Notes: generated by a model from the sequence alone, not told the origin. DNA of 64,000 bases from an uncultured bacterium (GCA_946560065.1 CAMNUE010000002.1:1-64000), one strand, 5' to 3'. Positions 44,067 through 54,306 are shown, counted from the first letter of the stretch. Program-made: numbers and translations.

Positions 44067-44895
44067 TCTTATCCTCCCCTATAAAATTTAAATAATTGAG
44101 ATATCTACTCTCTAATATATTATTCTCAGAAACTGCCTTTCTAACTACACATTCTTCTTCTTTTGTATGACTGCAATCTTTATAAATACAAGTATACAAT
44201 GAAAACTCCACAAAAGCATCTCTTATTTGTTCCTTACTATAATTTTTAAATTCTAGTGAGGAAAACCCCGGAGTATCCATAACTTTACCACCAAAAAGTT
44301 CAAACAATTCAACTACTCTAGTTGTATGTTTTCCACGTCCCAAAGCCATAGAAATTTCTCCAGTCTCTAAATTCCAATTTGGATTAAGCTTGTTAAGCAA
44401 AGTACTCTTTCCTGCACCAGTTTGTCCTGTAAAAACACTAGTCACACCACTAAGTAATTCTTCTAATTTATCAAGCTCAGTATTATAAACAACTCTATAA
44501 CCAATTTTTTCATAATAATCAAGTATCTTATTAATCGGCATAAATTCCTCTTCACTAAGCAAATCTCTTTTTGTGATACAAATAACTGGTTCTACTTTAT
44601 TAATTTCCATAAGTACAATAAATTTATCAAGTAAATTTAAAGAAAAATCCGGATACTTCAAACTAGTAATTAAAAAAGCTCTATCTATATTACTAACCTT
44701 TGGTCTTTGAAATAAATTCTTTCGTTCTAATATTTTTTCAATTAATTTTTTATCCTTATTGAAAAGAACATAATCCCCCACTACTGGAGTAATATGTTCT
44801 TTTCTAAATATTCCACGACATTTACAAGGATAAATTTCATTTTCATAACTAACAAAATGTAAATCACTACTTATCTTAACAATTTGTCCTTTCAT
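44056..44895 (-). CDS. rsgA: Ribosome small-subunit GTPase RsgA
   Basis: 279 aa circularly permuted GTPase that matures the 30S subunit. An N-terminal OB domain is followed by G4 (VICITKRDLL), G1 (FTGQTGAGKSTLLNKL), switch/G2 (GRGKHTTRVVELF) and G3 (VMDTPGFSSLEF). The C-terminal zinc motif is YTCIYKDCSHTKEEECVV. Complete. It lies next to prkC, whose kinase is known to phosphorylate RsgA in Bacillus. Confidence 0.95.
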   Translation of the reverse strand: MKGQIVKISSDLHFVSYENEIYPCKCRGIFRKEHITPVVGDYVLFNKDKKLIEKILERKNLFQRPKVSNIDRAFLITSLKYPDFSLNLLDKFIVLMEINKVEPVICITKRDLLSEEEFMPINKILDYYEKIGYRVVYNTELDKLEELLSGVTSVFTGQTGAGKSTLLNKLNPNWNLETGEISMALGRGKHTTRVVELFELFGGKVMDTPGFSSLEFKNYSKEQIRDAFVEFSLYTCIYKDCSHTKEEECVVRKAVSENNILESRYLNYLNFIGEDKNES

Positions 44896-44913
44896 AAATC
44901 CCCCTATATTTAA

Positions 44914-46743
44914 TTATTCATCCGTATCTGTACTTGGATCATCACTTGGTTTATTTGTTGGTTCACTTGATGGTGAAGTTGATGGTGTTGGAGTAGGTGT
45001 TGCTTTCTTAACAACCTTAGCAACTGTAACTTTTACAGTTGTTCCTTTATATATTTTAGAACCAGCTGTTCTATTAGTTCTCATTATGTCACCATTAGCA
45101 TATCCACTATTTGGTGAAACTTCTTCCTCTACTGTTTCAAGTGTTAAACCATTCTTATCACAGAATGTTTGAATATCAGCAACACTCCATTTTTCTCCAA
45201 TAAAATCTGGATAATTTTCAGTTATATTAGGAACATATAAAGTTAAGGAATCTCCTTCTTTAACCTCACTGCCTTTAGCAAGTGATTGTCCAATTATCTC
45301 ATCTTCATCATATTCTTTATTGTCACTTGGATCTTTCTTTTCGATTGTAACTTTAAGTCCATATTTAGTTTCCAAGATTGTTTTAATTTCAATTGAATTC
45401 TTTCCAGTATAATCTTCTAATTCAATCTTCTCTTCACCTTTAGACTTATAAATAGTAATCTTACTACCATATTTAATACTACGTCCTGCTTCTGGATTAG
45501 TTTTTACAACTCTATTCTTTTTAACATCCTTAGAAGCAATTGTCTTAATATTAGTATTAACTTCAAATCCTTTATCTTGTAGTTTTTTCTCACAAGCACT
45601 TACTTTTAAATTCTCACAATCTGGAACAGTAACTGCTTTTTTATTACTAAACTTTGGAACTACAAAAAATATAACTACAAGTGTAATTGCAATAACTGCA
45701 AAAACAGATGCTAGAACTATTATAATAATCTTTTTCTTTTTATCATCGTCATCTTCAATTTTTTTTGCAATTTCTCCAGTATCTTCTGCATCACTTACTT
45801 TATCTAGTTTAACAGTATCTTCCTTTGGTTCTTCAGCTGGTGCTGCAGCTTTCTTTGTTTTCTTTTCGGTAGTTTCATTTTCTGGATATTTATATTGATA
45901 AACTTCTTCATCCATTCTTTCATCATCAAGTGCTGTGAGTAAATCCTCATGCATGCTTCTTGCACTGTCATATCTATTCTTAGGATTCTTAGCAGTTGAC
46001 TTTCTAATAATATTTTCAATGCTTTGAGGAATTCCTGGATTATCTTCTCTTAAACTTGGAAGAGGTTCTCTCATATGCTTTAATGCTATCTCAACCGCAT
46101 TATCTCCTCTAAACGGTAGGCTTCCAGACAATAACTCATAAAAGATAATTCCCATTGAATAAATATCACTTTTGATAGTACATCCCTTACCACTAGCTTG
46201 TTCTGGTGGTAAATAATGAACACTTCCCATTACTGAATTAGTTTGAGTAAGTTGTGTAGAATTTAACGCCATCGCAATACCAAAATCCGTTATCTTGATT
46301 TGACCATCATCTTTAATCATAATATTTTGTGGCTTCAAATCTCTATGAATTATATATGAATCATGAGCATGTGCCATACCATCAGTCAATTGACTAATAA
46401 TATCTATTGCTTCACTAAGAGTTAAAGTTCCACGTTTCTTTAATAATTGTTTTAAAGTCTTACCTTCAACATATTCCATTACTATATAGTAGACTCCATC
46501 ATCTTCTCCAACATCATACATTTCAACAATATTAGGATGCGCCAAAGATGAAGCAGATAATGCCTCACGTTGAAATCTTCTAACAAACTTCTCATCGTTT
46601 GATAAATCTCCTCTTAATACTTTAATAGCAACATTCCTATCAAGGATAGTATCATATCCAAGATAAACATTAGCCATACCACCTTCGCCTATTGATCTAA
46701 TTACTTCATAACGATCATTTATCTTTTGTCCCTTTGTAATCAC
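44914..46743 (-). CDS. prkC: PASTA-domain Ser/Thr kinase
   Basis: 609 aa. The cytoplasmic kinase domain has GEGGMANVYLG, the catalytic lysine in VAIKVL, HRDLKPQN, DFG and the activation loop TQTNSVMGSVHYLPPEQ. A charged linker, one membrane span (IIIIVLASVFAVIAITLVVIFFVV) and three external PASTA domains follow (VPDCENLKVSACEKKL; EDYTGKNSIEIK; YPDFIGEKWSVADIQ), then a Thr/Pro/Ser tail. It senses muropeptides or lipid II and controls growth and germination. It overlaps its phosphatase by 4 nt. Confidence 0.96.
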   Translation of the reverse strand: MITKGQKINDRYEVIRSIGEGGMANVYLGYDTILDRNVAIKVLRGDLSNDEKFVRRFQREALSASSLAHPNIVEMYDVGEDDGVYYIVMEYVEGKTLKQLLKKRGTLTLSEAIDIISQLTDGMAHAHDSYIIHRDLKPQNIMIKDDGQIKITDFGIAMALNSTQLTQTNSVMGSVHYLPPEQASGKGCTIKSDIYSMGIIFYELLSGSLPFRGDNAVEIALKHMREPLPSLREDNPGIPQSIENIIRKSTAKNPKNRYDSARSMHEDLLTALDDERMDEEVYQYKYPENETTEKKTKKAAAPAEEPKEDTVKLDKVSDAEDTGEIAKKIEDDDDKKKKIIIIVLASVFAVIAITLVVIFFVVPKFSNKKAVTVPDCENLKVSACEKKLQDKGFEVNTNIKTIASKDVKKNRVVKTNPEAGRSIKYGSKITIYKSKGEEKIELEDYTGKNSIEIKTILETKYGLKVTIEKKDPSDNKEYDEDEIIGQSLAKGSEVKEGDSLTLYVPNITENYPDFIGEKWSVADIQTFCDKNGLTLETVEEEVSPNSGYANGDIMRTNRTAGSKIYKGTTVKVTVAKVVKKATPTPTPSTSPSSEPTNKPSDDPSTDTDE

Positions 46744-47486
46744 TTATCTTCACCTTCTTCAAAACGTACTAAATAAGCAACCGAAATATTATCTGTTCCA
46801 CCCCTATTATTCGCCTTGTTAATTAACTTAGTAACTTTATCTTCAACGTTTCCTTCCCCAAGTAAAACTTTTTCAATTTGCTCTCTATCAAGCATCCCTG
46901 TAAGTCCATCACTTGATAATAAAATTTCTGATACATCCATATCACAATCAAAAATATCTACATCTATCTCTGTTGCAGCACCAAGTGCTTTCATTAAAAC
47001 ATTCTTTTTAGGATGAACGCTAGCTTCTTCTTTGGTAAGTTCTCCAGCACTAACAAGTAAATTAACTAATGTATGATCATAAGTAACTTTGTGAAGTTTT
47101 TCATCTTTCATAACAAAACCAGAAGAATCTCCAACGTTTCCAAATAATAAATAATCTTTTGTTAAAACAGCCATTACCAAAGTTGTTCCCATTCCTTTAC
47201 TCTCAGGATGAGTCTTTTCATGTTGGAATATTAACGTATTAATCTCATCTACTGCATCCCTAATCCAATTTACCGCATCAACTTTACTCATATTTCTAAA
47301 AGTATCTTTGAAAAACTTTCCTAAATAGCCAATCGCAATAGAACTAGCTACTTCTCCAGCAGAATGTCCTCCCATTCCATCAGCAATAGCCATTAAGTAA
47401 CTATCTTCATCATTTTTAACTATAATGACACTATCTTCATTATGATCACGAACTTTACCAGCATCAGTTAAATAAAAAGATTTCAT
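46740..47486 (-). CDS. prpC: PP2C-type Ser/Thr phosphatase
   Basis: 248 aa, the cognate phosphatase of PrkC. Metal-binding motifs are TDAGKVRDHNEDS, AIADGMGGHSAGEVAS, GMGTTLVMAVL, NVGDSSGFVM, LLSSDGLTGML and GGTDNISVAYL. Full length. It overlaps rlmN by 4 nt upstream and prkC by 4 nt downstream, so the three are coupled. Confidence 0.95.
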   Translation of the reverse strand: MKSFYLTDAGKVRDHNEDSVIIVKNDEDSYLMAIADGMGGHSAGEVASSIAIGYLGKFFKDTFRNMSKVDAVNWIRDAVDEINTLIFQHEKTHPESKGMGTTLVMAVLTKDYLLFGNVGDSSGFVMKDEKLHKVTYDHTLVNLLVSAGELTKEEASVHPKKNVLMKALGAATEIDVDIFDCDMDVSEILLSSDGLTGMLDREQIEKVLLGEGNVEDKVTKLINKANNRGGTDNISVAYLVRFEEGEDK

Positions 47487-48505
47487 AATTCCTCCTTCTT
47501 ACTTCTAAGTTGTCCACAAGCAGCACTAATCTTACTGCCGAATTCTCGTCTTATTGTTACATTCACACTATTCTTTTTAAGTATATCATAAAATCTCATA
47601 ATTTGAACAGTATTTGTTCTTTTAAAGTCTAAATTATTCGTCTCATTATAGGGAATCAAATTAATATAGCAATTTATTCCTTTAACTAGTTTAGCTAACT
47701 CTAAAGCACATTCACAACTATCATTAATCCCACTTAATAATATATATTCAAAAGTAATACGTCTATTAGTCTTTTCTAAATATGTTTTTAAAGCAGGAAT
47801 CAACTGATCTAATGGATAAGCCTTATTAATATTCATAATCTTATCACGAATCTCATTGTTAGGAGCATGTAAACTAACTGCCAAGTTTATCTGTAAAGGA
47901 AAGTCACTAAATTCTAATATTTTTGGTACAATTCCACAAGTTGACACTGTAATGTGTCTAGCACCTATTGCCAGTCCTTTAGGATAGTTAATTATTTTTA
48001 AAAACTTAATCAAATTATCATAATTATCAAATGGTTCACCAATTCCCATCACTACAACATGACTAATTCGCATCCTCAGTAATTTCTCAATCATTAAAAT
48101 CTGTAATACCATTTCATATGTCTCTAAGTTACGAACCTTTTTTCTTCTTCCAGACTCACAAAACCTACATCCCATATTACAACCAACTTGACTAGACACA
48201 CAAATACTATTTCCATAATCATGCTTCATCAAAACAGCTTCAATATGCTCTCCATCACTAAGTTCAAATAAATATTTACAAACATCTACATCCTCTTGAA
48301 CATCAACAATCTTTAATTTAGCAATAGAATAATCATGAGAAACGGCCTCAAGAACCTCTTTCTTTATATTAGTAACTTCCTCATAACTTTCAATTCTTTT
48401 TTCATATAACCAAGAAAATAATTGTCCTGCATGAAATTTCTTAGAGCCAATACTTAAAAAATATTCTTCCATCTCTTCAATTGTTAATCCATAAACGTTT
48501 TTCAT
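47483..48505 (-). CDS. rlmN: 23S rRNA/tRNA adenine-C2 methyltransferase RlmN
   Basis: 340 aa from the ATG at 48505, after GGAGG; the track adds 13 residues without a site. Radical-SAM methyltransferase acting on A2503 of 23S rRNA and A37 of tRNA. The cluster motif is CNMGCRFCESGRRKK. The two catalytic cysteines appear as the one in the N-terminal half and AACGQLRSKK near the end. The central VVMGIGEPFDNYDN is diagnostic. Confidence 0.95.
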   Translation of the reverse strand: MKNVYGLTIEEMEEYFLSIGSKKFHAGQLFSWLYEKRIESYEEVTNIKKEVLEAVSHDYSIAKLKIVDVQEDVDVCKYLFELSDGEHIEAVLMKHDYGNSICVSSQVGCNMGCRFCESGRRKKVRNLETYEMVLQILMIEKLLRMRISHVVVMGIGEPFDNYDNLIKFLKIINYPKGLAIGARHITVSTCGIVPKILEFSDFPLQINLAVSLHAPNNEIRDKIMNINKAYPLDQLIPALKTYLEKTNRRITFEYILLSGINDSCECALELAKLVKGINCYINLIPYNETNNLDFKRTNTVQIMRFYDILKKNSVNVTIRREFGSKISAACGQLRSKKEEL

Positions 48506-48570
48506 ATTACCTCCATAAATACTTATATTATACAATACAAACATAAAGAAATACAGTATCCAATAGTAAA

Positions 48571-48589
48571 AGCACTCAAAAAGAGTGCT
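48571..48589 (-). terminator. Terminator after lemA
   Basis: AGCACTC/GAGTGCT with a 5-nt loop, followed by TTTTACT on the minus strand, 8 nt past the lemA stop. The U-tract is short. Confidence 0.75.
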
Positions 48590-48596
48590 ATCTTTC

Positions 48597-49139
48597 TTAC
48601 AAATCTATTTTAACATCTTGTTTCTTTTCTTCTTCAGCTTCAAAAAAAGAATGTTCTTTTACATTTTTCATACCAGCAATAACACTAGATGGAAATGTAA
48701 CAATTAATTGATTAAGACTAGAAACATTCGAATTATACATTCTTCTAGCTGCTTGAAGATGTTCTTCTGTATCAGCAATAGATAATTGTAAAGTATTATA
48801 ATTCTCACTAGACTTAAGTTCAGGATAAGCTTCTGCAACAACTTGAATTTGTTTAAATGACTCATTCATATCTTTTACAGCAGTCTCCTTTTCAGATAAA
48901 CTCATACCCTTACGCATTTCAATTGTTTTGAATATAGTTTCTTCTTCATGTTTAGCATATCCCTTGACAACATCAATCATCTTAGTTAGAACATCATATC
49001 TTTTAGTAAGTGCAACATCTATTCCAGAATCAGCCTCTTTGATTTTTACAATTAATCTATTAATCTTATTAGAAATACTTATTAACCAAACAATTATCAC
49101 AACAACAATTACAGCTATAATTATAAAAGCTAGACTCAT
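48597..49139 (-). CDS. lemA: LemA family membrane protein
   Basis: 180 aa from the ATG at 49139, after AAGGTGG; the track starts four residues earlier at a GTG inside that site. One N-terminal span (LAFIIIAVIVVVIIVWLI) is followed by the LemA helical bundle (YDVLTKMIDVVKGYAKHEEETIF; EAYPELKSSENYNTLQLSIADTEEHLQAARRMYN). LemA proteins are poorly understood and often sit beside DUF3137 or Htpx-like membrane proteins, as here. Confidence 0.92.
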   Translation of the reverse strand: MSLAFIIIAVIVVVIIVWLISISNKINRLIVKIKEADSGIDVALTKRYDVLTKMIDVVKGYAKHEEETIFKTIEMRKGMSLSEKETAVKDMNESFKQIQVVAEAYPELKSSENYNTLQLSIADTEEHLQAARRMYNSNVSSLNQLIVTFPSSVIAGMKNVKEHSFFEAEEEKKQDVKIDL

Positions 49140-49247
49140 TTTTATCACCACCTTTCATCTAGAAATATTTTTTCTAAATCTATCTTAGTAAAAAATTATG
49201 TTCAAATAAATTATCATATTTACACATCAATAAGACAAAAATAAAAA

Positions 49248-50233
49248 CTATTTTTTATCATCTTTATTAGAACTTTTTTTATTTAAACTCTTTTCTTTTT
49301 CCTTTACTTCTAACTCTATATCTCTCTTAAATAAATTATTATCTAATTTCAAAGTATCAACAAAATTAATAATAGTCATAAGTTCTCCTAAAATCTTTTT
49401 ATTTTCTTTTTCTAAATTAACCTTAGAAAAAATACTATGTTCATATAAATCTTTATTATTACATAAACCAACATGTAACCTATTATTACAAAAACAAAAA
49501 AAAAACTTACCAGCAATTTCTTCATTTAACTTTTTAATTCTTTCGATTATTTGTGGAGTCAAAATATAAAAAGCTTCAACTTCTTTTTTAGCATAAACTC
49601 TAAAGTCTTTATGAAATTCTACATCTTCTAATTCTACTTTTTTAATCCATCAGTATAAATAAAATTCTCTCTAATACAACTTTCAAAACATTTTTCATAG
49701 ACTCCTACCTTTGATTTAAATTGCTTATTAAATTCAAAAATATACCATTGTCCTTTAAATATTGAAGTATAAGAAGCCTTACCATCACTATCAGTATACC
49801 TTTTTTGAACATCGATATCACTACATTCAAAATTAACATCTTTATACTTTGCTTTTACATAATCATTGGCACAAACTCTATCTCCAGTATTTACCATCCC
49901 TATACTTGCAATTTTCGACTTAGGAAGTCCACTAAAAGGTTTATATGAAACATCTGTAAATTTCTTTTTAAGACAAGCTTCTACTATATTATTTTTATAT
50001 AACTCTTCAAACTTATAACGATCAATACAATTTATAATATAAACAATAATCATCACAAAAGCAATAATAGTTGCTTCAGCATCAGAAAGTGTTCCTTCAC
50101 TTATTTTATAAACTAACAATATAAAAAGAATAAGTAGCATAATCATCACAAAAAGTTTCCACACAACTAATTGCCTTTGCTTTTCTATTTGCTCTATACT
50201 AGCTTTTTTAAAATCATTCTTTTTTCCAGCCAT
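49248..50233 (-). pseudogene. DUF3137 protein split by one-base frameshift (second copy)
   Basis: ORFs 49634-50233 (199 aa) and 49248-49562 (104 aa) together match the intact neighbour at 50294 along its length. The first part carries the two spans and the GDRVCANDYVKAKYKDVNFECSD region. The second carries LTPQIIERIKKLNEEIAGKFFFCFC. The break is at A-AAA-AAG followed by TAG (49643-49634). A -1 shift restores KKVELEDVEFHKDF as in the intact copy. It may be a true mutation, a sequencing error in six A's, phase variation or programmed frameshifting. Confidence 0.75.
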
Positions 50234-50293
50234 AGCAACACCTCCATTACAATTCTATTTAACAAAAATCTATTACATAGTTGTAACTAATTA

Positions 50294-51232
50294 TCAACTA
50301 TTTTCCACATTAACAGTATTATAACTATTCTTAAATAAACTATCATCTAATTTTAAAGTATCAACAAACTTAATAATGACTAAAAGTTCTCCTAATACTT
50401 TACTTTTTGCTTTTTCTAAATCAACTTTAGAAAAAATACTGTGTTCGTATAAATCTTTATTATTATACAAACCAATATGTAATTTATTATCGCAAAAACA
50501 AAATAAGAATTTACCTCCAACATTATTATTAAGCTCTTTAATTCTTTGAATCATTTGTGGTGTTAAAACATAAAAAGCATCTATTTCATTTCTAGCATAA
50601 ACTTTAAAGTCTTTATGAAACTCTACGTCTTCCAATTCTACTTTTTTAAATTTTTCAGTATCAAAAATACTACCCTTACGATTATTTCCAAACCATTTTT
50701 CACAAACTTCTATATCAGATTTAAAAGATTTATTAAAATCAAAAATATACCATTGTCCTTTAAATACCGTAGTATAAGTAGTATGTCCCTCGCTGTCCGT
50801 ACTTACAGTTTCAATATGAACATCACTACATTCAAAATTAATATCTTTATATTTTGCTTTTACATAATCACTAGAACTAAAACGGTCTCCTGTATACATC
50901 ATTCCTGTGCCAGCAATTGTCGACCTAGCAATACCTGTATTAGAGCTATACTCAACATCTGTAAAAGTACTTTGAAGACAAGGTAAAACTATCTTATCTT
51001 TATATATTTTATTAAACTTTTGACTATCATAGGCATATTTGATTCCGATAATAATTACACCTGGTAAAAAAACAAACACCACACCACCAGATAAAACCTC
51101 AGAAGAAGCTACAAGAAAAAGAAGAAAGATTAAAACAATAACCATCAAGAAAAAGTTTCTAACTGTTTTCTTTCTAGCATTCTCTAACATATCTAAAATA
51201 TTTTCATTTCCAATTTCAACATTATTATTCAT
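50294..51232 (-). CDS. DUF3137 membrane protein, intact copy
   Basis: 312 aa. Two N-terminal spans (NFFLMVIVLIFLLFLVASSEV; GVVFVFLPGVIIIGI) are followed by a soluble DUF3137 domain with GTGMMYTGDRFSSSDYVKAKYKD, FKGQWYIFDFNK and GKFLFCFCDNKLHIGLYNNKDLYE. Function unknown. The family commonly neighbours lemA. The broken paralogue downstream shows a local tandem duplication. Confidence 0.82.
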   Translation of the reverse strand: MNNNVEIGNENILDMLENARKKTVRNFFLMVIVLIFLLFLVASSEVLSGGVVFVFLPGVIIIGIKYAYDSQKFNKIYKDKIVLPCLQSTFTDVEYSSNTGIARSTIAGTGMMYTGDRFSSSDYVKAKYKDINFECSDVHIETVSTDSEGHTTYTTVFKGQWYIFDFNKSFKSDIEVCEKWFGNNRKGSIFDTEKFKKVELEDVEFHKDFKVYARNEIDAFYVLTPQMIQRIKELNNNVGGKFLFCFCDNKLHIGLYNNKDLYEHSIFSKVDLEKAKSKVLGELLVIIKFVDTLKLDDSLFKNSYNTVNVENS

Positions 51233-51254
51233 ATAATACCTCTACCATCATCAA

Positions 51255-51959
51255 TCACTCTACAGGATTTTTAATTTCTTCAATCTCTTCAAATCTATCA
51301 TAAGCAAGTTTAATCTCCAAGGAATTTTGACAGAACTTATTCATTGTACAATAACTATCTAAGTTAAAAATAATTTCTTCCACATACTTATCTTTATCAG
51401 TACTTACAACAATTTCATTAGGTTCTTCAAAATAATCACTATCAATATTATCTAATTTTTGATTCAAAGTATTACTAGAAATCAAAAAATTATATCTCTC
51501 TCGACCATTATCATAACTAGTCTTAGAATCATATGTTGCAGCTTCAATTATCTGAGCAACATTATTAATATCTAAAAATTTATCATAAACATAAGGGCTT
51601 TCATTCTTCAACCAAATTCCATTATTTATAAAGAAATTATCATCATTTCTATAATAATCCTTTAGATTAAATTTAAATAACTCCTGCTCATTATATTTAA
51701 CTCCATCATACTCATACTTCACACCATCTTGTGTAATCGTATATACATAATGATAATTATTTCCCGCAATATTATCTAAATAAAAAGTATACTTACTTCC
51801 CTTTTCATATTCATCAGCAGAAGGTAATGGCCTCTTTTCACTAAATTTAATTGTTAAAATTAACACTAAGAAAAAAATCATGTAAAAACCAAAAAATAGT
51901 ATTGCTTTACCATTCTTTTGCTCTTTTATTTCCTTAATCTTTTTTAACCATTTCTTCAT
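51255..51959 (-). CDS. Single-span membrane protein of unknown function
   Basis: 234 aa. A basic N-terminus precedes one span (ILFFGFYMIFFLVLILTI) and an external, Tyr/Asn/Asp-rich domain (EYEKGSKYTFYLDNIAGNNYHYVYTITQDG). A Cys pair near the end (YCTMNKFCQNS) may form a disulphide. No signature recognised. The start overlaps the fmt stop by one base, so it belongs to the priA-fmt operon. Confidence 0.6.
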   Translation of the reverse strand: MKKWLKKIKEIKEQKNGKAILFFGFYMIFFLVLILTIKFSEKRPLPSADEYEKGSKYTFYLDNIAGNNYHYVYTITQDGVKYEYDGVKYNEQELFKFNLKDYYRNDDNFFINNGIWLKNESPYVYDKFLDINNVAQIIEAATYDSKTSYDNGRERYNFLISSNTLNQKLDNIDSDYFEEPNEIVVSTDKDKYVEEIIFNLDSYCTMNKFCQNSLEIKLAYDRFEEIEEIKNPVE

Positions 51960-52885
51960 TAACTATACACCTTACCAATAAGATTATCTCTACCTACCCC
52001 ATTAACATAACTACAAGCATCCATTCTTTTTTTACCAAATGGTTTTACTTCTTTAAGAATAATTGAAGCATCTCCTGTTACTACAACAATTCCCTCTTTA
52101 GTAACATCAACTATTTCTCCACAGCTACCCTTATATTTCTTATCTAAAATAGAACTACTATATATTTTCATTTCTTTCTCATCTAAAACAGCATAAGCTC
52201 CCGGTATTGAACTAAGTCCTCGAATATGATTAAATACTTCTCTACTGGTTTTAGTAAAATCTAAATGTTCCTCTTCTCTTTTAATATTAAAGCCAAAAGT
52301 CACTTTCTCTTCATCTTGCTTAATTCTCTTATTTGTTCCATCTATAATACTAGGTAAAGTTTCAAGTAATAAATCTCTTCCCAACAAACTTAGCTTATCC
52401 CATAAAATCTCTACTGTATCACTATCTTCTATCTTAATTGACTTCTGAGAGATAATATCTCCGCTATCCATCTTTACATCCATATACATTATAGTAATTC
52501 CAGTTTCTTCTTCACCATCAATAATTGCATGATGAATTGGCGCGCCACCCCTAAGCTTAGGTAAAAGCGAACCATGCACATTTATACATCCAAGTCTTGG
52601 ATAATCAAGTATCTCCTTTGGAATAATTTGTCCATAAGCACATGTCACAATAATATCTGGCTCTAACTTTAATATATCCGAAAAATCTTCTCTAATCTTT
52701 TTAGGCTGAAAAACTTCTATTCCATGTTCTAAAGCTACTTTTTTAACTTCTGTTGGAGTAAGAATTCTTTTTCTTCCAACTTCTTTATCTGGTTGAGACA
52801 CAACCCCAACTACATTATAATTTTCTATTAAACCTTCAAGTACAGGAACTGCAAAATCCGGTGTACCCATAAACACTACTTTCAT
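51959..52885 (-). CDS. fmt: Methionyl-tRNA formyltransferase
   Basis: 308 aa from the ATG at 52885 (MKVVFMGTPDFAVPVLEGL), after AGGGGGA. Uses formyl-tetrahydrofolate to formylate initiator Met-tRNA. Motifs are the N-terminal GTPDFAV, CINVHGSLLPKLRGGAPIHHAIIDGE with the catalytic Asn/His, and TGITIMYMDVKMDSGDI with the catalytic Asp. The C-terminal OB-like domain is present. Downstream of priA as in many Bacillota. Confidence 0.96.
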   Translation of the reverse strand: MKVVFMGTPDFAVPVLEGLIENYNVVGVVSQPDKEVGRKRILTPTEVKKVALEHGIEVFQPKKIREDFSDILKLEPDIIVTCAYGQIIPKEILDYPRLGCINVHGSLLPKLRGGAPIHHAIIDGEEETGITIMYMDVKMDSGDIISQKSIKIEDSDTVEILWDKLSLLGRDLLLETLPSIIDGTNKRIKQDEEKVTFGFNIKREEEHLDFTKTSREVFNHIRGLSSIPGAYAVLDEKEMKIYSSSILDKKYKGSCGEIVDVTKEGIVVVTGDASIILKEVKPFGKKRMDACSYVNGVGRDNLIGKVYS

Positions 52886-52886
52886 A

Positions 52887-54065
52887 TTATATCCCCCTAA
52901 TAACCATAAATATTGAAACAATAACTCCAAGCGATATAAACAATGAACCTAAAATAATAAACACTGAAGCCTTACCATAAACATTCATAAATTCATTACT
53001 AACATCTGCCTCTTTATATTTATAGTATTCATCTTCATAAGATACTTCAACAATATTATCTTCTTCTTTATCATAATATCCATCTAATTCAATAAGAATA
53101 AAATCATCTTGAGAAATCTTTTCATCACAAGGAACACTTCCACATTTTGATGAAAGTAATCGATCAACAACCTCATCTAAATCACTATCATCATCAATAT
53201 ACTCATCAAGATTTATGTTAGAATTACTATTAATACATCTTCTCTTAACAAGCATCAAACTAATCTTCTTCTCTTTACTATGTAATAAACTCCATTGTCT
53301 CTTAACTACATCATTAACAAAATTCTTATCACTTTCATTAAAGAAAGAATCACTCATAAGCCTTTTCAATTGCCTAGTATAAATAGAATAATCATCTTTC
53401 AAAAAAGCATCTGATTTAATTCTTTTTCCAAAACATTCTTTATTAGTTAGAAAGTTATAGAAAAATAAAGGAGTATAAATTGAATAATAACAACCTAAAA
53501 CAAAGTCATCAGTAAAATATACCTGTTTGTCATCAAAATCTTTTTGAACAACATTTTCTATATTATATTTTTTGAAAATTCTATTAATCTCTTCAAAGTC
53601 CTCATAATAATTTTTATATTCTCCCGGAATAAAATCATTTTCCTCTAAGCTATCAGTATAACTAGTATTTAATCCATGTATATAATATCCATCCAAAATA
53701 TATTTATTGTAAATATAACTTACAATTTGTTTTTGTTCTAAATCACTATTAACACTATTTATACCTAATTTTATTGAAGTCATTCTTCCAATTAATTTAT
53801 TTATACCTCTACGAATATCCTCAAAATTATCAATCTTTTTATATAACTTTTCTAATTGTTCTAAATATTCATCGAATAAATAAGCATCATCTAGTATAAT
53901 TTTATATTTTATTAATGCCTCATAAAAGATGTAAAGTGCTAACTCATTTGAAACAAAGAAATTATGACTAATTCCATGATTATCTTTATTAAAATATCTT
54001 TCATTAGTCTTAATTTGTTTAATTAAACTTGAAACGTCGTCTCTTTTTAAATAACATTTTAACAC
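52887..54065 (-). CDS. Unknown protein with C-terminal membrane span
   Basis: 392 aa from the GTG at 54065 (MLKCYLKRDDVSSLIKQIK), after GGAGGTGATAGA. It is largely helical, rich in Tyr, Asp, Glu and Lys. Acidic stretches appear near residues 300-350 (DDDSDLDEVVDRLL; DGYYDKEEDNIVEV), and one span sits at the end (ASVFIILGSLFISLGVIVSIFMVI). No family recognised. The soluble part would face the cytoplasm as a tail-anchored protein. It is between the small 54097 protein and fmt. Confidence 0.6.
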   Translation of the reverse strand: MLKCYLKRDDVSSLIKQIKTNERYFNKDNHGISHNFFVSNELALYIFYEALIKYKIILDDAYLFDEYLEQLEKLYKKIDNFEDIRRGINKLIGRMTSIKLGINSVNSDLEQKQIVSYIYNKYILDGYYIHGLNTSYTDSLEENDFIPGEYKNYYEDFEEINRIFKKYNIENVVQKDFDDKQVYFTDDFVLGCYYSIYTPLFFYNFLTNKECFGKRIKSDAFLKDDYSIYTRQLKRLMSDSFFNESDKNFVNDVVKRQWSLLHSKEKKISLMLVKRRCINSNSNINLDEYIDDDSDLDEVVDRLLSSKCGSVPCDEKISQDDFILIELDGYYDKEEDNIVEVSYEDEYYKYKEADVSNEFMNVYGKASVFIILGSLFISLGVIVSIFMVIRGI

Positions 54066-54096
54066 TCTATCACCTCCATATAGACACATACTTAAA

Positions 54097-54306
54097 CTAC
54101 TTCATACTCATATATGTCGTAATACACCAAATTACACCAGCGATTATTATTAATCCCAAAATTATTAATACTAATTTTACAAAAGCATTATTACTATCCC
54201 AATATCCATCTAATTGTGTTGATGAATTTTTCATTAAATTCTCATAGTCTTCTCTCTTTTGTCTATTAATTTCTAATTCTTGATTATTTCCATTTTCATT
54301 ATTCAT
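54097..54306 (-). CDS. Small tail-anchored membrane protein
   Basis: 69 aa. A charged helical N-terminus (NNENGNNQELEINRQKREDYENLM) is followed by a single span at the end (FVKLVLIILGLIIIAGVIWCITTYM). AGAGGTGTTTTT precedes the ATG. It sits 31 nt before the next gene of the priA-fmt operon, whose product also has a C-terminal span, so the two may interact. No family recognised. Confidence 0.6.
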   Translation of the reverse strand: MNNENGNNQELEINRQKREDYENLMKNSSTQLDGYWDSNNAFVKLVLIILGLIIIAGVIWCITTYMSMK

